A DNA stretch of 64,000 bases from MKSF01 sp037190225 (GTDB lineage Bacteria > Bacteroidota > Bacteroidia > Chitinophagales > Chitinophagaceae): the NCBI GenBank assembly GCA_037190225.1, contig JBBCJL010000007.1, forward strand, positions 62,001 through 126,000. The letters are read 5' to 3'. The notes beneath the pieces were generated by a model that was not told where the DNA came from, ran no database searches, and saw only the letters and a list, made by a program, of their open reading frames with translations. The translations under genes were made by a program, and so were the position numbers. This document shows, one piece after another, positions 10,501-18,673 of the stretch. Position 1 is the first letter of the stretch. The number at the start of each line of letters is the position of its first letter.

Positions 10501-12018
10501 GGAATAATAATAATTCTCCACGGTATTGCCTTGTACGGTATTGCTGTCCGCATTGTCATTCAGGCCGATGCCGTAGTACAGGCCACCGGCGCCTGCCGAA
10601 CCGATAAGGTGGTTGTTAGCGATATACATATGCTTTCCGCTGGGCCCCGCTGTTGTCGCACTGCTGTTCCCTCCGCTGAAGACGATGCCCGAATTGCTGG
10701 CGGAAGCCGTAGAGGTAATGGAAGACAGGTCGAAAGTACAGTTTTGTATGCTGTCATAGCTTGAGCCGTTGGTGATAAGCGCTCCCCATCCCGCACTGCC
10801 GGTAGATACAAAATTCAACCCGTCCACGGTCAGGTAGGAGGTATTATCCAGCAGCAGCAATTCCCTTGCTCCGTTCGCTGCGGAGCTGGCCACATTGACG
10901 GTATTGCCGTTACCGTTGATACGTACGGTATTGATGGTACTGCTCCCTGGGATATTGCCGAATTCCACCTTGCCGGTATAGGGTCCCGTTCCGGTAACGA
11001 TATCCACTACCACAGGACCGCAGACCCCCACGGTACTCAGCGCATTAGTGAGCGCGGTGATGGTCTGGAAGTTAGTGCCGGATGCAGGCTGCGTGCTGTT
11101 GACAGTATAATAGCCGGATAAGCTGGGCTGTAATACCGCTATGAGCGTATCATTGAGATTGGAGGTGTCGGGCTGCCCGTTGGGAGCGCTCGTCCAGGCC
11201 TTTAAAGTGACGGGGGCATTGGTAAACGTATGGCTTCCCAGCGTCATAATAGTGTCGTAAGGACCGGCGCCTAGGAATGAGTCCAGGGGGCTGGTCAGGT
11301 TGACAGGTGTCTGTGCGAGCCCGTCCAGCGTCCAGTTGATGGTGCCGCTGTTGACCACATTGCTGCCGAAGTTCCTTATCTTCACCCTTATGTCCTGCTG
11401 CCCTGAGCAAAAGTTTACAGGAGCGATCAGCTCATGGACACCGATGTCATTGGTGGCCTTGCGGGCCATCCTGTAGATCACACCCCCGTTGATCTGCCTG
11501 GGAGTATAAAAGGTGGTCATGGTGGAAGTGAAGGTATAGGCACAGGACGCATCCGCGATCATGGTCACTACGCCGTCCGTAAAGGTAGGTATATTGACAT
11601 TGGTGGTCGGGAAATTGTTCCCGGTCCACTGGATAGCTATACCTATGGTATCGCCGGGGTTGACCAGTAAATTCAGGAATACCGGGATATTGGTCATCGC
11701 TGTCCGGTTAGTGGTGGAAGCTGACCCGGTAATGGTTACGCTGCCGGCGTTTATCCATCCGTTCGCCGCATTGATGACCGGCTGCCCGTTGATCTTATTG
11801 GGGTTATACCATATGGTAGCCGTCCCTGTTGTGGTTGACAGGTTACACCTGACCGAGTCCAGGTAGACCGGTTGCTGCACCGTAAAATTAAAGCAGACCC
11901 CACCCGCGGTATTCCCATCGCTTACGAGGGGCGGTACGTTATCGAAGATGACCGATTGCGCGTTTGCAGAGATCCCAAAAACGCAAAAAATCACCAGATA
12001 CAATAGTTTTTTTGTCAT
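7510..12018 (-). CDS. Giant secreted protein: beta-helix, CARDB-like, Ig-like and PKD domains with T9SS sorting signal
   Basis: A 1502-residue cell-surface or secreted protein. Signal peptide at 1-20 (MTKKLLYLVIFCVFGISANA). Then a beta-sandwich-like region (about 21-185), a CARDB-like domain (about 190-300, ending PDTSNLNDTL) and a right-handed parallel beta-helix region (about 305-770) rich in turns such as YLTVDGLNFVSTGS and VQGNTVENYYYSGIYL. A second CARDB-like domain ends DGDNTNDTL, followed by Ig-like segments (IWQSSPDGNTWNTISG) and a PKD domain (MKWNFGDGTSSYAAAPTHSY). The type A T9SS C-terminal domain begins LYPNPAKDQITI and ends KLKFNKVH. Such proteins act as adhesins or polysaccharide-binding proteins. 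No catalytic motif was identified. It stands alone between a terminator and an AT-rich intergenic region. Confidence 0.88.
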   Translation of the reverse strand: MTKKLLYLVIFCVFGISANAQSVIFDNVPPLVSDGNTAGGVCFNFTVQQPVYLDSVRCNLSTTTGTATIWYNPNKINGQPVINAANGWINAGSVTITGSASTTNRTAMTNIPVFLNLLVNPGDTIGIAIQWTGNNFPTTNVNIPTFTDGVVTMIADASCAYTFTSTMTTFYTPRQINGGVIYRMARKATNDIGVHELIAPVNFCSGQQDIRVKIRNFGSNVVNSGTINWTLDGLAQTPVNLTSPLDSFLGAGPYDTIMTLGSHTFTNAPVTLKAWTSAPNGQPDTSNLNDTLIAVLQPSLSGYYTVNSTQPASGTNFQTITALTNALSTVGVCGPVVVDIVTGTGPYTGKVEFGNIPGSSTINTVRINGNGNTVNVASSAANGARELLLLDNTSYLTVDGLNFVSTGSAGWGALITNGSSYDSIQNCTFDLSSITSTASASNSGIVFSGGNSSATTAGPSGKHMYIANNHLIGSAGAGGLYYGIGLNDNADSNTVQGNTVENYYYSGIYLAANTGNRILSNRIERPRKTTGFTSIYPIYLVSGTSVGHLIDGNIIANMAAPSASNTSTCYGIYILADATAARPIIVSNNLMYNVKAGLTYGIYLSTATNILAYHNTLDFGVATGSSSAVYGLYATGTNTGSQFRNNNISITAGGTGTVYGFYYSSAASVSDAQKNNFYLNSSTAATQNYGYYTSAYATRAAFIAAYPALEVNSPTAAPQYMNPALEDYSPLSSALIGAGVNLIASVPRDIRGNVRTPAPTIGAFERDLNIPDNLALIRLTDPDGIYCADTQGVHIEIANMGNTAINSFRITGTYNGTPLDTVTYNQTLTTVVVNPATAIATVFFKNLPVSTAVNNLKLWVVSVNNLPDGDNTNDTLTATLQGFNFTLASTADTLCANTTSRLTLSPGTAGNDIIWQSSPDGNTWNTISGANDSVYLATITNHTHYRVFIDKGLNGCYSNERYLFFTSPEITYTADSSVCEGGPVALVAQSSAGSRVNWYDNISAETPVYTGDTLHIPNLLGNTTFYVEAMTGSGPANVGPLTPASVGTNAGTSSAYTTYYMSFDVLQSTTLLSVDIFPTAAVNSSASIVILDPNQNIIATVPYTTTVTGGATAQTIPMNIQLPPGTGYRMGQAAGPIALSRNSAGASYPYTSDAINITGNNMGAGYYYYFYNWKFESGCKSARAPVNARIVHSPVVDLGNDINSCFDEGEFVFLNARNPGMNYTWDNGDIGQVRVIDNSGRYWVHVVNEIGCFDTDTVNVTIKRNPVSLLGNDTVVCKNTPLVLDAGPNGIQYFWSNNTTSRTTTVRTSNTYRVNIIGENGCVTVDSIHVDMNGNPPLYDKIQVQNLGINTFSFRLINAESIQSMKWNFGDGTSSYAAAPTHSYASDGNYIVTLETFSNCGGKGDTITVHVKGLGIEDLDRNSQIGLYPNPAKDQITISCKNTAEKIKQISLLDISGRELRALEDIHASETIMDVSQLTDGMYLIQVVTDAYVYKLKFNKVH

Positions 12019-12342
12019 ATATTTTCTTTTATTATTTATAAAGTTAATAAAAATAAGTGATTGTGATGTTAATTTTATGGATTCATTAACTAAAATATTT
12101 CATTTAAATATTGCTTGTATCTTTATTTTTGTAGAAATCATTGATATATAGTTGGTTGTTATTATAGATATTACTTATAATTATGTAATAATTGTATAGG
12201 GTTGATCTTTATATGTTAAAATCAGGGCTTTTCTGGCTGAAAAAAACGAAAAAATCTCTAAATAGCAGATGTCTTTAAAACGAAATCGTTCAGCTGCTGC
12301 GGGCCTGCTCAGGGCTCCGCAGGTATTCTTTATCTTTGACGC
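12019..12342. other. AT-rich divergent intergenic region
   Basis: 324 bp between two divergent genes, strongly AT-rich for the first ~200 bases. It must hold the promoter of the giant minus-strand gene, but several TAnnTTTA-like boxes compete and none has a clear -33 partner. On the plus strand a perfect -7 box lies at 12331-12338. No other gene is seen. Confidence 0.5.
12331..12338 (+). promoter_or_regulatory. -7 promoter box (TATCTTTG) 4 nt before the start codon
   Basis: An exact match to the Bacteroidota -7 consensus TAnnTTTG. The ATG of the next gene begins 4 nt downstream, so transcription would begin at about the A of the start codon (leaderless mRNA). No good -33 TTTG is seen at 19-20 nt upstream. 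Confidence 0.5.
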
Positions 12343-13104
12343 ATGAAATTATACTGGATTGCTTTGGTTACAGCTCTGCACGTATCGCCGCTCCGGGCAC
12401 AGACGGAAAGCCAGCCGGATACCGTACGCAGGTACCATACGCTGAGAATGGCGGCCAACGGCTCTATGAATATTACCCCGGCCGACAGGGTACAGCTGTT
12501 TACCAATCAGCTGATCTATGCTTACAGCAGGGACCGGCTGGAATTCAACTCCAATTCCAAATGGATCTACGGATCCAATCTTGCAGGGCTTACCAATAAC
12601 GATTTTATAGGACTGGTGGACGGCAATTATTTCCACGACAGCGAAAAGAGACTGAATTCCTGGATCCTGGGAAGCTATACCAGCAGCTTTTCCCTTAATA
12701 TCTTCAACGAGTACCAGGCCGGCGCCGGTGTCGCCTATAAGGTGCTGGATGACAGGAAAAACGGCTTTATCAGCCTGAAACTGAGCAACGGCTTTATCTG
12801 GGAGGAGAGTAATTTCCTGAATCCCGAAGGTGTACGTGATAACTATTCCATTATCAGGAATTCGCTCCGGGTACAGCTGAAGCTATTCCTGCTGCAGCGG
12901 AAAATATCGCTGGAATCCACCACCTACTGGCAGCCCGCGCTGAACAAGGCCGGGGACTATAACCTGAGAACGGCCAATGTGCTCAATATCCCCGTATGGC
13001 AATTTTTCAGTCTCCAGACCCGCTGGGAATATAATTATATAGCCCGTACCGAAAAGGAAAATACGCTTTTTAACTACGGGATCAGCGCCCGGTTCACTTT
13101 TTAA
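12343..13104 (+). CDS. DUF481-family outer-membrane protein
   Basis: A 253-residue protein with a signal peptide (MKLYWIALVTALHVSPLRAQ) and alternating beta-strands ending in an aromatic C-terminus (GISARFTF), as in outer-membrane barrels. The pattern of segments (SNSKWIYGSNLAGLTNNDF, NGFISLKLSNGF, LESTTYWQPALN) matches DUF481/YdiY-like proteins, whose function is unknown. It is single and flanked by its own promoter. Confidence 0.7.
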   Translation: MKLYWIALVTALHVSPLRAQTESQPDTVRRYHTLRMAANGSMNITPADRVQLFTNQLIYAYSRDRLEFNSNSKWIYGSNLAGLTNNDFIGLVDGNYFHDSEKRLNSWILGSYTSSFSLNIFNEYQAGAGVAYKVLDDRKNGFISLKLSNGFIWEESNFLNPEGVRDNYSIIRNSLRVQLKLFLLQRKISLESTTYWQPALNKAGDYNLRTANVLNIPVWQFFSLQTRWEYNYIARTEKENTLFNYGISARFTF

Positions 13105-13240
13105 GTTCCAATTAATTTTACCCGGATATTTTTACAAAACCGTAAAATAAACGAATTTTGCAGGCTGACTAGAAATTCATATTTACAGGGCTTATACAGA
13201 CTGCCCATCTTCATGGCACTGCCAGTAAAAAAACGGCTAT

Positions 13241-14620
13241 ATGGTAAACTTGGAAACTTTAATCGAACAAACGGAAGCGCTTATCGACAGGGGCGATAAC
13301 GAGGCGCTTAATGAATTGCTGGAAGATCTGAATATTTCAGAGGTGAAGGAGCTTGTGGATGAGTTTCCGGAGGAAGGAACCAAATTCCTGGCCATGCTGC
13401 CGATGTCACGGGCGGTCCATGTATTCCGGATACTGGATTTCAAGGTACAGGAGCGTATCATAAAAAAGCTGCCCGGCAATAAGATAGCGGAGCTGATGAA
13501 TGAGCTGCCGCCGGATGACCGGACCTCTTTTTTCAGTGAGCTGGACAGCGCTGTGGTAAAGAAGCTGATCATCATGCTTCCTACCGAGGACCGGAAGGAA
13601 GCGCTGAAGCTGCTCGGCTACAAGGAAGATTCCATAGGCCGGCTGATGACGCCCGATTATGTGGCGGTCAAGAAAGACTGGCAGGTATCCAGGGTGCTGG
13701 AGCACATCCGCCGTTACGGGGTGAACTCCGAAACCATTGATGTGGTCTATGTCATAGATGAAAAAGGTGTGCTGCTGGACGATCTCAGGATCCGTAAGAT
13801 ACTCCTTGCGGACCCCACGACCACGGTGGATGAGCTGTGCGACCACCGGCTGATCTACCTCAACGCCAATGATCCGCAGGAAGAAGCGATACAGACCTTC
13901 AGGCTCAACAACAGGGTAGCCCTGCCGGTGACCGATGATAATAAGATATTGCTGGGGATCGTGACCGTGGACGATATCCTGTGGGTGGCCAATGAGGAAT
14001 ATACGGAGGATATGCAGAAAATAGGGGGTACTGAGGTGCTGGACGAGCCTTACCTTGATGTATCTATCCTGCACCTGGTCAAAAAAAGGGCCGGGTGGCT
14101 GGTGATCCTCTTTATAGGGCAGCTCTTTACCGCTACCGTTATAGAGCATTTTGAGGATAACCTGGCCAAGGCCACGATGCTGATCCTGTTCATACCGCTT
14201 ATTATGTCCAGCGGGGGCAACAGCGGGTCCCAGGCTTCCACGCTCATCATCCAGGCTATGGCTATGGGCGAGGTACGGCTGACGGACTGGTGGAATGTGA
14301 TGAAAAGGGAGCTGCTGGCAGGAACGTTCCTCGGGGCTATACTGGGTGTGCTGGGGATGATCCGGGTATATGGCTTCCAGGCGCTGACCCATGCCTATGG
14401 GGAGCACTGGATGCTGGTGGGCCTGACGGTCAGCCTTTCCATTGTAGGCATAGTGCTCTGGGGTTCCGTGGTAGGCGCGATGCTGCCCTTTATACTTAAA
14501 AGGCTGGGGGCCGACCCGGCCAGCTCTTCAGCGCCTTTCGTCTCTACGCTGGTAGACGTCACCGGGCTGCTGTTGTATTTCTCCGTGGCGATCCTTATAT
14601 TGTCAGGGGTGCTTTTATAA
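13241..14620 (+). CDS. mgtE: Magnesium transporter MgtE
   Basis: A 459-residue inner-membrane Mg2+ channel of normal family length. Cytoplasmic N-domain of MgtE helical repeats (about 1-130), two CBS domains (about 130-255, LMTPDYVAVKKDWQV and VALPVTDDNKILLGIVTVDD) and five membrane helices. The channel signature PLIMSSGGNSGSQASTLII is present, and the late helix VDVTGLLLYFSVA carries the Asp that lines the ion site in the family. The N and CBS domains sense cytoplasmic Mg2+ and close the pore. purD follows after 28 bp, probably on the same transcript. Confidence 0.95.
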   Translation: MVNLETLIEQTEALIDRGDNEALNELLEDLNISEVKELVDEFPEEGTKFLAMLPMSRAVHVFRILDFKVQERIIKKLPGNKIAELMNELPPDDRTSFFSELDSAVVKKLIIMLPTEDRKEALKLLGYKEDSIGRLMTPDYVAVKKDWQVSRVLEHIRRYGVNSETIDVVYVIDEKGVLLDDLRIRKILLADPTTTVDELCDHRLIYLNANDPQEEAIQTFRLNNRVALPVTDDNKILLGIVTVDDILWVANEEYTEDMQKIGGTEVLDEPYLDVSILHLVKKRAGWLVILFIGQLFTATVIEHFEDNLAKATMLILFIPLIMSSGGNSGSQASTLIIQAMAMGEVRLTDWWNVMKRELLAGTFLGAILGVLGMIRVYGFQALTHAYGEHWMLVGLTVSLSIVGIVLWGSVVGAMLPFILKRLGADPASSSAPFVSTLVDVTGLLLYFSVAILILSGVLL

Positions 14621-14648
14621 AAACAGATATAAATTTACAAATAACATT

Positions 14649-15950
14649 ATGAATATACTTTTATTAGGGTCGGGTGGAAGAGAGAATGCCTTAGCCTGGA
14701 AATTAAAGCAGAGCAGCCGGTGCAGCAAGCTGTACATTGCTCCGGGCAATGCAGGAACTTCCCTGTATGGCACGAATGTTGCACTTGAATTAAATGATTT
14801 TGACAGTATCCGTGCCTTTTGCCTGGAGCATGACATAGACATCCTCCTGCCCGGAGGTGAGGACACCCTGGTGAATGGTATTTATGATTTTATAAAAGGT
14901 GATGATGCCCTGAAGCATATTATAGTGGCAGGACCTTCAAAGGAAGGTGCGCAGCTGGAAGGCAGCAAGGCATATGCCAAAGAATTTATGATGCGTCATA
15001 ATATTCCCACAGCCGCTTACAGGGAGTTCGACCTGCAATCTTTCGATGAAGGCCTGGCTTACCTGGAGCAGCACAGCACACCCATTGTGCTCAAAGCCGA
15101 TGGCCTGGCGGCGGGCAAAGGCGTGGTAATAACCGAAAGCAGGGAAGAGGCAAAGGCGGTATTTACCGATATGCTCAAGGAAGCCCTGTTCGGGGCGGCC
15201 GGTCAGAAAGTGGTGATAGAGCAGTTTCTCAGTGGGGTGGAGGTATCCGTCTTTGTAATGACCAACGGCAGCGCTTATATCCTGTTTCCCGAAGCCAAGG
15301 ATTACAAGCGTATAGGTGAGGGCGACAAAGGCCTGAACACCGGCGGTATGGGAGCGGTTTCACCTGTTCCGTTCTATGCCGGGGATTTTGCCGCGAGGGT
15401 GGAGGAACGTGTCATTAAGCCCACGATCAAAGGGCTGCAGGATGAAAATATCATTTATAACGGCTTCGTGTTCTTCGGGCTGATCAATGTGGACGGCGAT
15501 CCTTTCGTGATCGAATATAACTGCAGGATGGGCGACCCGGAAACAGAGGTGGTGATGCCCAGGCTGAAAGGCGACCTGGTAGAGATGATCCAGGATATGG
15601 CAGCCGGCGGCTTTAAAGCATCCTATGACCCCGAAGGTAATATTGATCCGCGCTGTGCCTGTACTGTAATGATGGTATCGGGCGGCTACCCGGAGCAGTA
15701 TGAGAGCGGTAAGCTGATCACAGGACTGGATGCAGTGGAAGGCAGCATTATTTTTCACGCGGGTACCAGGGAGGACAACGGCCGGGTGTTGACCAACGGC
15801 GGCCGGGTGCTGGCGGTTACTTCCTATGGTGATACCATCGGTGAAGCGCTGGAGCGGTCCTATGAAAATATTGCCAGCATAGATTTTGATAAAAAATATT
15901 TCAGGACGGATATCGGTTACGAATTCAAAAATCAACCAATACAACAGTAA
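14649..15950 (+). CDS. purD: Phosphoribosylamine-glycine ligase (GAR synthetase)
   Basis: A 433-residue cytosolic ATP-grasp enzyme that joins phosphoribosylamine and glycine, the second step of de novo purine synthesis. Start MNILLLGSGGRENALAWKL is the classic PurD N-terminus. KADGLAAGKGVVI marks the ATP-grasp nucleotide loop, and GEGDKGLNTGGMGAVSP and EYNCRMGDPETEVV are catalytic and metal-binding segments. The stop codon overlaps the next start by one base (TAATG), so translation is probably coupled to the DUF3109 gene. Confidence 0.97.
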   Translation: MNILLLGSGGRENALAWKLKQSSRCSKLYIAPGNAGTSLYGTNVALELNDFDSIRAFCLEHDIDILLPGGEDTLVNGIYDFIKGDDALKHIIVAGPSKEGAQLEGSKAYAKEFMMRHNIPTAAYREFDLQSFDEGLAYLEQHSTPIVLKADGLAAGKGVVITESREEAKAVFTDMLKEALFGAAGQKVVIEQFLSGVEVSVFVMTNGSAYILFPEAKDYKRIGEGDKGLNTGGMGAVSPVPFYAGDFAARVEERVIKPTIKGLQDENIIYNGFVFFGLINVDGDPFVIEYNCRMGDPETEVVMPRLKGDLVEMIQDMAAGGFKASYDPEGNIDPRCACTVMMVSGGYPEQYESGKLITGLDAVEGSIIFHAGTREDNGRVLTNGGRVLAVTSYGDTIGEALERSYENIASIDFDKKYFRTDIGYEFKNQPIQQ

Positions 15951-16528
15951 TGATAGAAATTGATGATAAGCTGATCAGCGACCATGTGGTAAGCAGGCAA
16001 TTTGTCTGCGACCTGGATAAATGTAAGGGCGGTTGCTGTGTGGATGGTGATGCAGGGGCACCCATTACTGAAGAAGAGGCACAGCTTATTGAAAAATATT
16101 ATCCCGCGGTAAAGCATTTGCTGATGGATAAGGCGATCAGCCAGATAGAGGCGGAAGGCACACATACCACGGATGATGAGTTCGACCTGGTAACCCCGAC
16201 AATAGAGGGCGGAATATGCGTGTACGGCTACTATGATGAGCTGGGCCATGTGAAATGCGCTTTTGAAAAAGAATATAATGAAGGCCATATCAGCTTTAAA
16301 AAGCCGATCAGCTGCCATCTGTATCCTATCCGTACGCAGCGCTATAAGACCTTTGAGGCCGTTAACTACGAGCCGAGGGAAACGCTTTGCAAGCCTGCCT
16401 GCAAGCTGGGCAAACAGCTGAAAGTGCCGGTGTACCGTTTCTTGAAGGAGCCGCTGATCAGGAAGTACGGCGAAGAATTCTATAATACCCTGGACCAGAT
16501 CGCTAAGGAATTCTACGGGGTCCAGTAA
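15950..16528 (+). CDS. DUF3109 family cysteine-rich protein
   Basis: A 192-residue cytosolic protein. The N-terminal Cys cluster CDLDKCKGGCC, followed later by CVYG, CAFEKEY, ISCHLYPIR and CKPACKLG, matches DUF3109, a family thought to bind a metal or iron-sulfur cluster. The catalytic role is unknown. Its start overlaps the purD stop (TAATG), so it is expressed with purD. Confidence 0.85.
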   Translation: MIEIDDKLISDHVVSRQFVCDLDKCKGGCCVDGDAGAPITEEEAQLIEKYYPAVKHLLMDKAISQIEAEGTHTTDDEFDLVTPTIEGGICVYGYYDELGHVKCAFEKEYNEGHISFKKPISCHLYPIRTQRYKTFEAVNYEPRETLCKPACKLGKQLKVPVYRFLKEPLIRKYGEEFYNTLDQIAKEFYGVQ

Positions 16529-16558
16529 TAACTATTTTACTTATAAAAGATATATACT

Positions 16559-17086
16559 ATGCCGGTTTTAAAATTCAGGGTCTACTGGGAAGATGAAGAT
16601 ACTATTTACAGGGATATTGCGCTCCTGACGGGACAGACATTCTTTGAATTTCATGAGGCCATACTCAAAGCTTTCGAGTTTGATAACAAGCATGCAGCCT
16701 CTTTTTTTGAGAGCAATGACAAATGGGTCCGTTTCCGCGAGATCTCATCCGAGGTCCTGGTCAACAAAAAAGATGCTCTGGCCCTGGCCATGGTTAAGAC
16801 TCCGGTATCCGCGCTGGTCGATAACCCCAATAAAAAATTCATCTATGAATACGACCGGGTCAAAAAGTGGACCTTCCTCATAGAGCTCATAGGCCTGGAT
16901 AAGGAGGAGAGCTTCAAGATCACCTATCCGCACTGTTTCCGTAAGGAGGGGATCGCCCCCGCCCAGTCGGGCGTGAAGGGGATAGCGGTGGAACGTATGA
17001 TGGAAATAGAGGAAAAGTACGACCTGGGACAGCAGGAGATGGACGAAGGCTTTACGGATGATGCGGGCGCGGCAGAAGAGCTATAA
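16559..17086 (+). CDS. Plasmid pRiA4b ORF-3-like protein (IS1096 passenger fold)
   Basis: A 175-residue protein starting VLKFRVYWEDEDTIYRDIAL, with FFEFHEAILKAFEFDNKHAASFF and YDRVKKWTFLIELIG. This pattern fits the pRiA4b ORF-3-like family (PF07929), of unknown function, known from plasmid and insertion-element passengers but also common in Bacteroidota chromosomes. An acidic C-terminal tail (EEKYDLGQQEMDEGFTDD) follows. It is the last gene of the mgtE-purD-DUF3109 run and is followed by a strong terminator. No transposase is nearby. Confidence 0.7.
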   Translation: MPVLKFRVYWEDEDTIYRDIALLTGQTFFEFHEAILKAFEFDNKHAASFFESNDKWVRFREISSEVLVNKKDALALAMVKTPVSALVDNPNKKFIYEYDRVKKWTFLIELIGLDKEESFKITYPHCFRKEGIAPAQSGVKGIAVERMMEIEEKYDLGQQEMDEGFTDDAGAAEEL

Positions 17087-17112
17087 GATCCACAAACATA
17101 TTTTAAGGTATT

Positions 17113-17139
17113 AAAGGAAAGGCGTCTTTCCTTTTTTTA
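17113..17139 (+). terminator. Rho-independent terminator of the mgtE-purD run
   Basis: Perfect 9-bp stem AAAGGAAAG/CTTTCCTTT with tetraloop GCGT, running into seven T's. It lies 27 bp after the pRiA4b-like gene. Confidence 0.88.
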
Positions 17140-17158
17140 TGGATACACAAATGTAAAA

Positions 17159-18673
17159 ATGATGGTGCAGCATGATATTATCATACTGGGGGCAGGGCTC
17201 GGCGGATTGCTGTGTGGTGTCATACTGGCAAAGGAAGGCTATAATGTGGGTATTATAGAGCAGAACAGGCAGATAGGCGGCTGTCTCCAGAGCTTCAGCT
17301 TTGGTAAGAAGCTGTTTGACAGCTGCATACATTACATCGGGAGCGTAAGCGAAGGGAAGAACCAGTATAAGATATTTAAATATGCCGAGATCCTGGACCA
17401 GCTGGACCTGATGCCCTATGAGCAGGATTGCTACGATGCCATACTTACAGGCAACGACCCGGTAATGTACCCGCTGGCGCAGGGCTATGATAATTATGTG
17501 GCGCAACTGGCAAAATATTTCCCCCACCAGCGGGAAGCGCTTGAAAAATATGTGTCGCTGATACGGGATGTGCTGGAGAAATTCCCTTTGTACATGCTTA
17601 AGAACGGTGATCCTACGGAAAAGCTGCAGGTGCTGAACTGGACGCTGAAAGAGGTGATGGATGATATCTTCTCAGATGAGAAGCTAAAGGAGATCGTGGT
17701 AGGAAACAGCATATTATATGCCGGCAACAGCGATACCACACCTTTTTATATTCATGCGCTGGTATGCAGCAGCTATATAGAAGGAGCCTATAAGGTACGG
17801 GGCAGCAGCGCAAGGATCGCCAAGGCGCTCTGGAAATCTTTGCAGAAATACGGGGGCACGATCTACAGGAATGAAAAAGTAACCCTTATCCGGGAACGGG
17901 AGGACGCCTCTATTGAGGTGCAGACCCATACCGGTAAGCATTACATAGGCGGCAAGTGCATCAGTAATATCCACCCCAAGCAGACCCTCTCGCTGCTGGA
18001 GAGCAATAAGATCAAAAAAGCCTTCAGGCAGCGCATCGAGGAAGCGCCTAATTCCGTCAGCATCCTGATGGTCAATATAGTGCTCCGGCCACGTACCATC
18101 CCGCACAGGAAATATAATATCTACTGGAATGAAGGCAACGCGATGGAAGTGCTGCAACGGCTGGACCCGGAAAACCCGGATCATTATGCCATCTACTTTA
18201 CGGAAGATAACAGGGCTCCGGGCTTTGCGGAAACCGTTTCACTGCTGAGCTATATGGATGTTAAAGAGCTGGCGCCGTATTCCCATACCTTTAATAATAC
18301 CGGCGTGCCCGTGGTGAGAAACCACGAATATGAGGCCTATAAGAACAAGATCGCTCAGCTGCTCATAGATAAAGTGGCGGTCCGCTTCCCGGAAATAAAG
18401 GAGGCCTGCCTTAAGTTCAAGGTGGCCACCCCGCTGACCTTCAGGGATTATATGGGTACGGATGACGGCAGCGTTTACGGTATCATAGCGGATGCAAGGT
18501 CACCCTTATCATCGCAGATAAGCGTACAGACCAAAGTGCCCAACCTGTTCCTGACCGGCCAGAATATCAACGTGCATGGAGTGCTGGGTGTGAGCATTAC
18601 CGCGGTATCTACCTGTGCGCATATCCTGGGGCTTGATTACCTTCTGTCCAAGCTCCATCAGGAAGATGCCTGA
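17159..18673 (+). CDS. CrtI/retinol-saturase-like FAD-dependent oxidoreductase
   Basis: A 504-residue flavoprotein. The N-terminal dinucleotide motif DIIILGAGLGGLLCGVILA is followed by the second-strand E of IIEQNRQIGGCLQSF. A C-terminal FAD-binding segment (PNLFLTGQNINVHGVLGVSIT) completes the phytoene desaturase/all-trans-retinol 13,14-reductase fold. Substrate is likely an isoprenoid or polyene, but no carotenoid genes are adjacent. Its last 16 bp overlap the 3' end of the convergent MFS gene. Confidence 0.85.
   Translation: MMVQHDIIILGAGLGGLLCGVILAKEGYNVGIIEQNRQIGGCLQSFSFGKKLFDSCIHYIGSVSEGKNQYKIFKYAEILDQLDLMPYEQDCYDAILTGNDPVMYPLAQGYDNYVAQLAKYFPHQREALEKYVSLIRDVLEKFPLYMLKNGDPTEKLQVLNWTLKEVMDDIFSDEKLKEIVVGNSILYAGNSDTTPFYIHALVCSSYIEGAYKVRGSSARIAKALWKSLQKYGGTIYRNEKVTLIREREDASIEVQTHTGKHYIGGKCISNIHPKQTLSLLESNKIKKAFRQRIEEAPNSVSILMVNIVLRPRTIPHRKYNIYWNEGNAMEVLQRLDPENPDHYAIYFTEDNRAPGFAETVSLLSYMDVKELAPYSHTFNNTGVPVVRNHEYEAYKNKIAQLLIDKVAVRFPEIKEACLKFKVATPLTFRDYMGTDDGSVYGIIADARSPLSSQISVQTKVPNLFLTGQNINVHGVLGVSITAVSTCAHILGLDYLLSKLHQEDA

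Noticed and set aside
7789..12151. Long plus-strand reading frames antisense to the first giant gene (for example 7789-8592, 9637-10395)
   Set aside because: Composition-driven shadows of a repetitive, GC-balanced gene; no promoters, motifs or plausible starts.
16559..17086. Mobile element suggested by the pRiA4b/IS1096-passenger-like gene
   Set aside because: No transposase, terminal repeats or composition change nearby; the gene sits in a housekeeping run.
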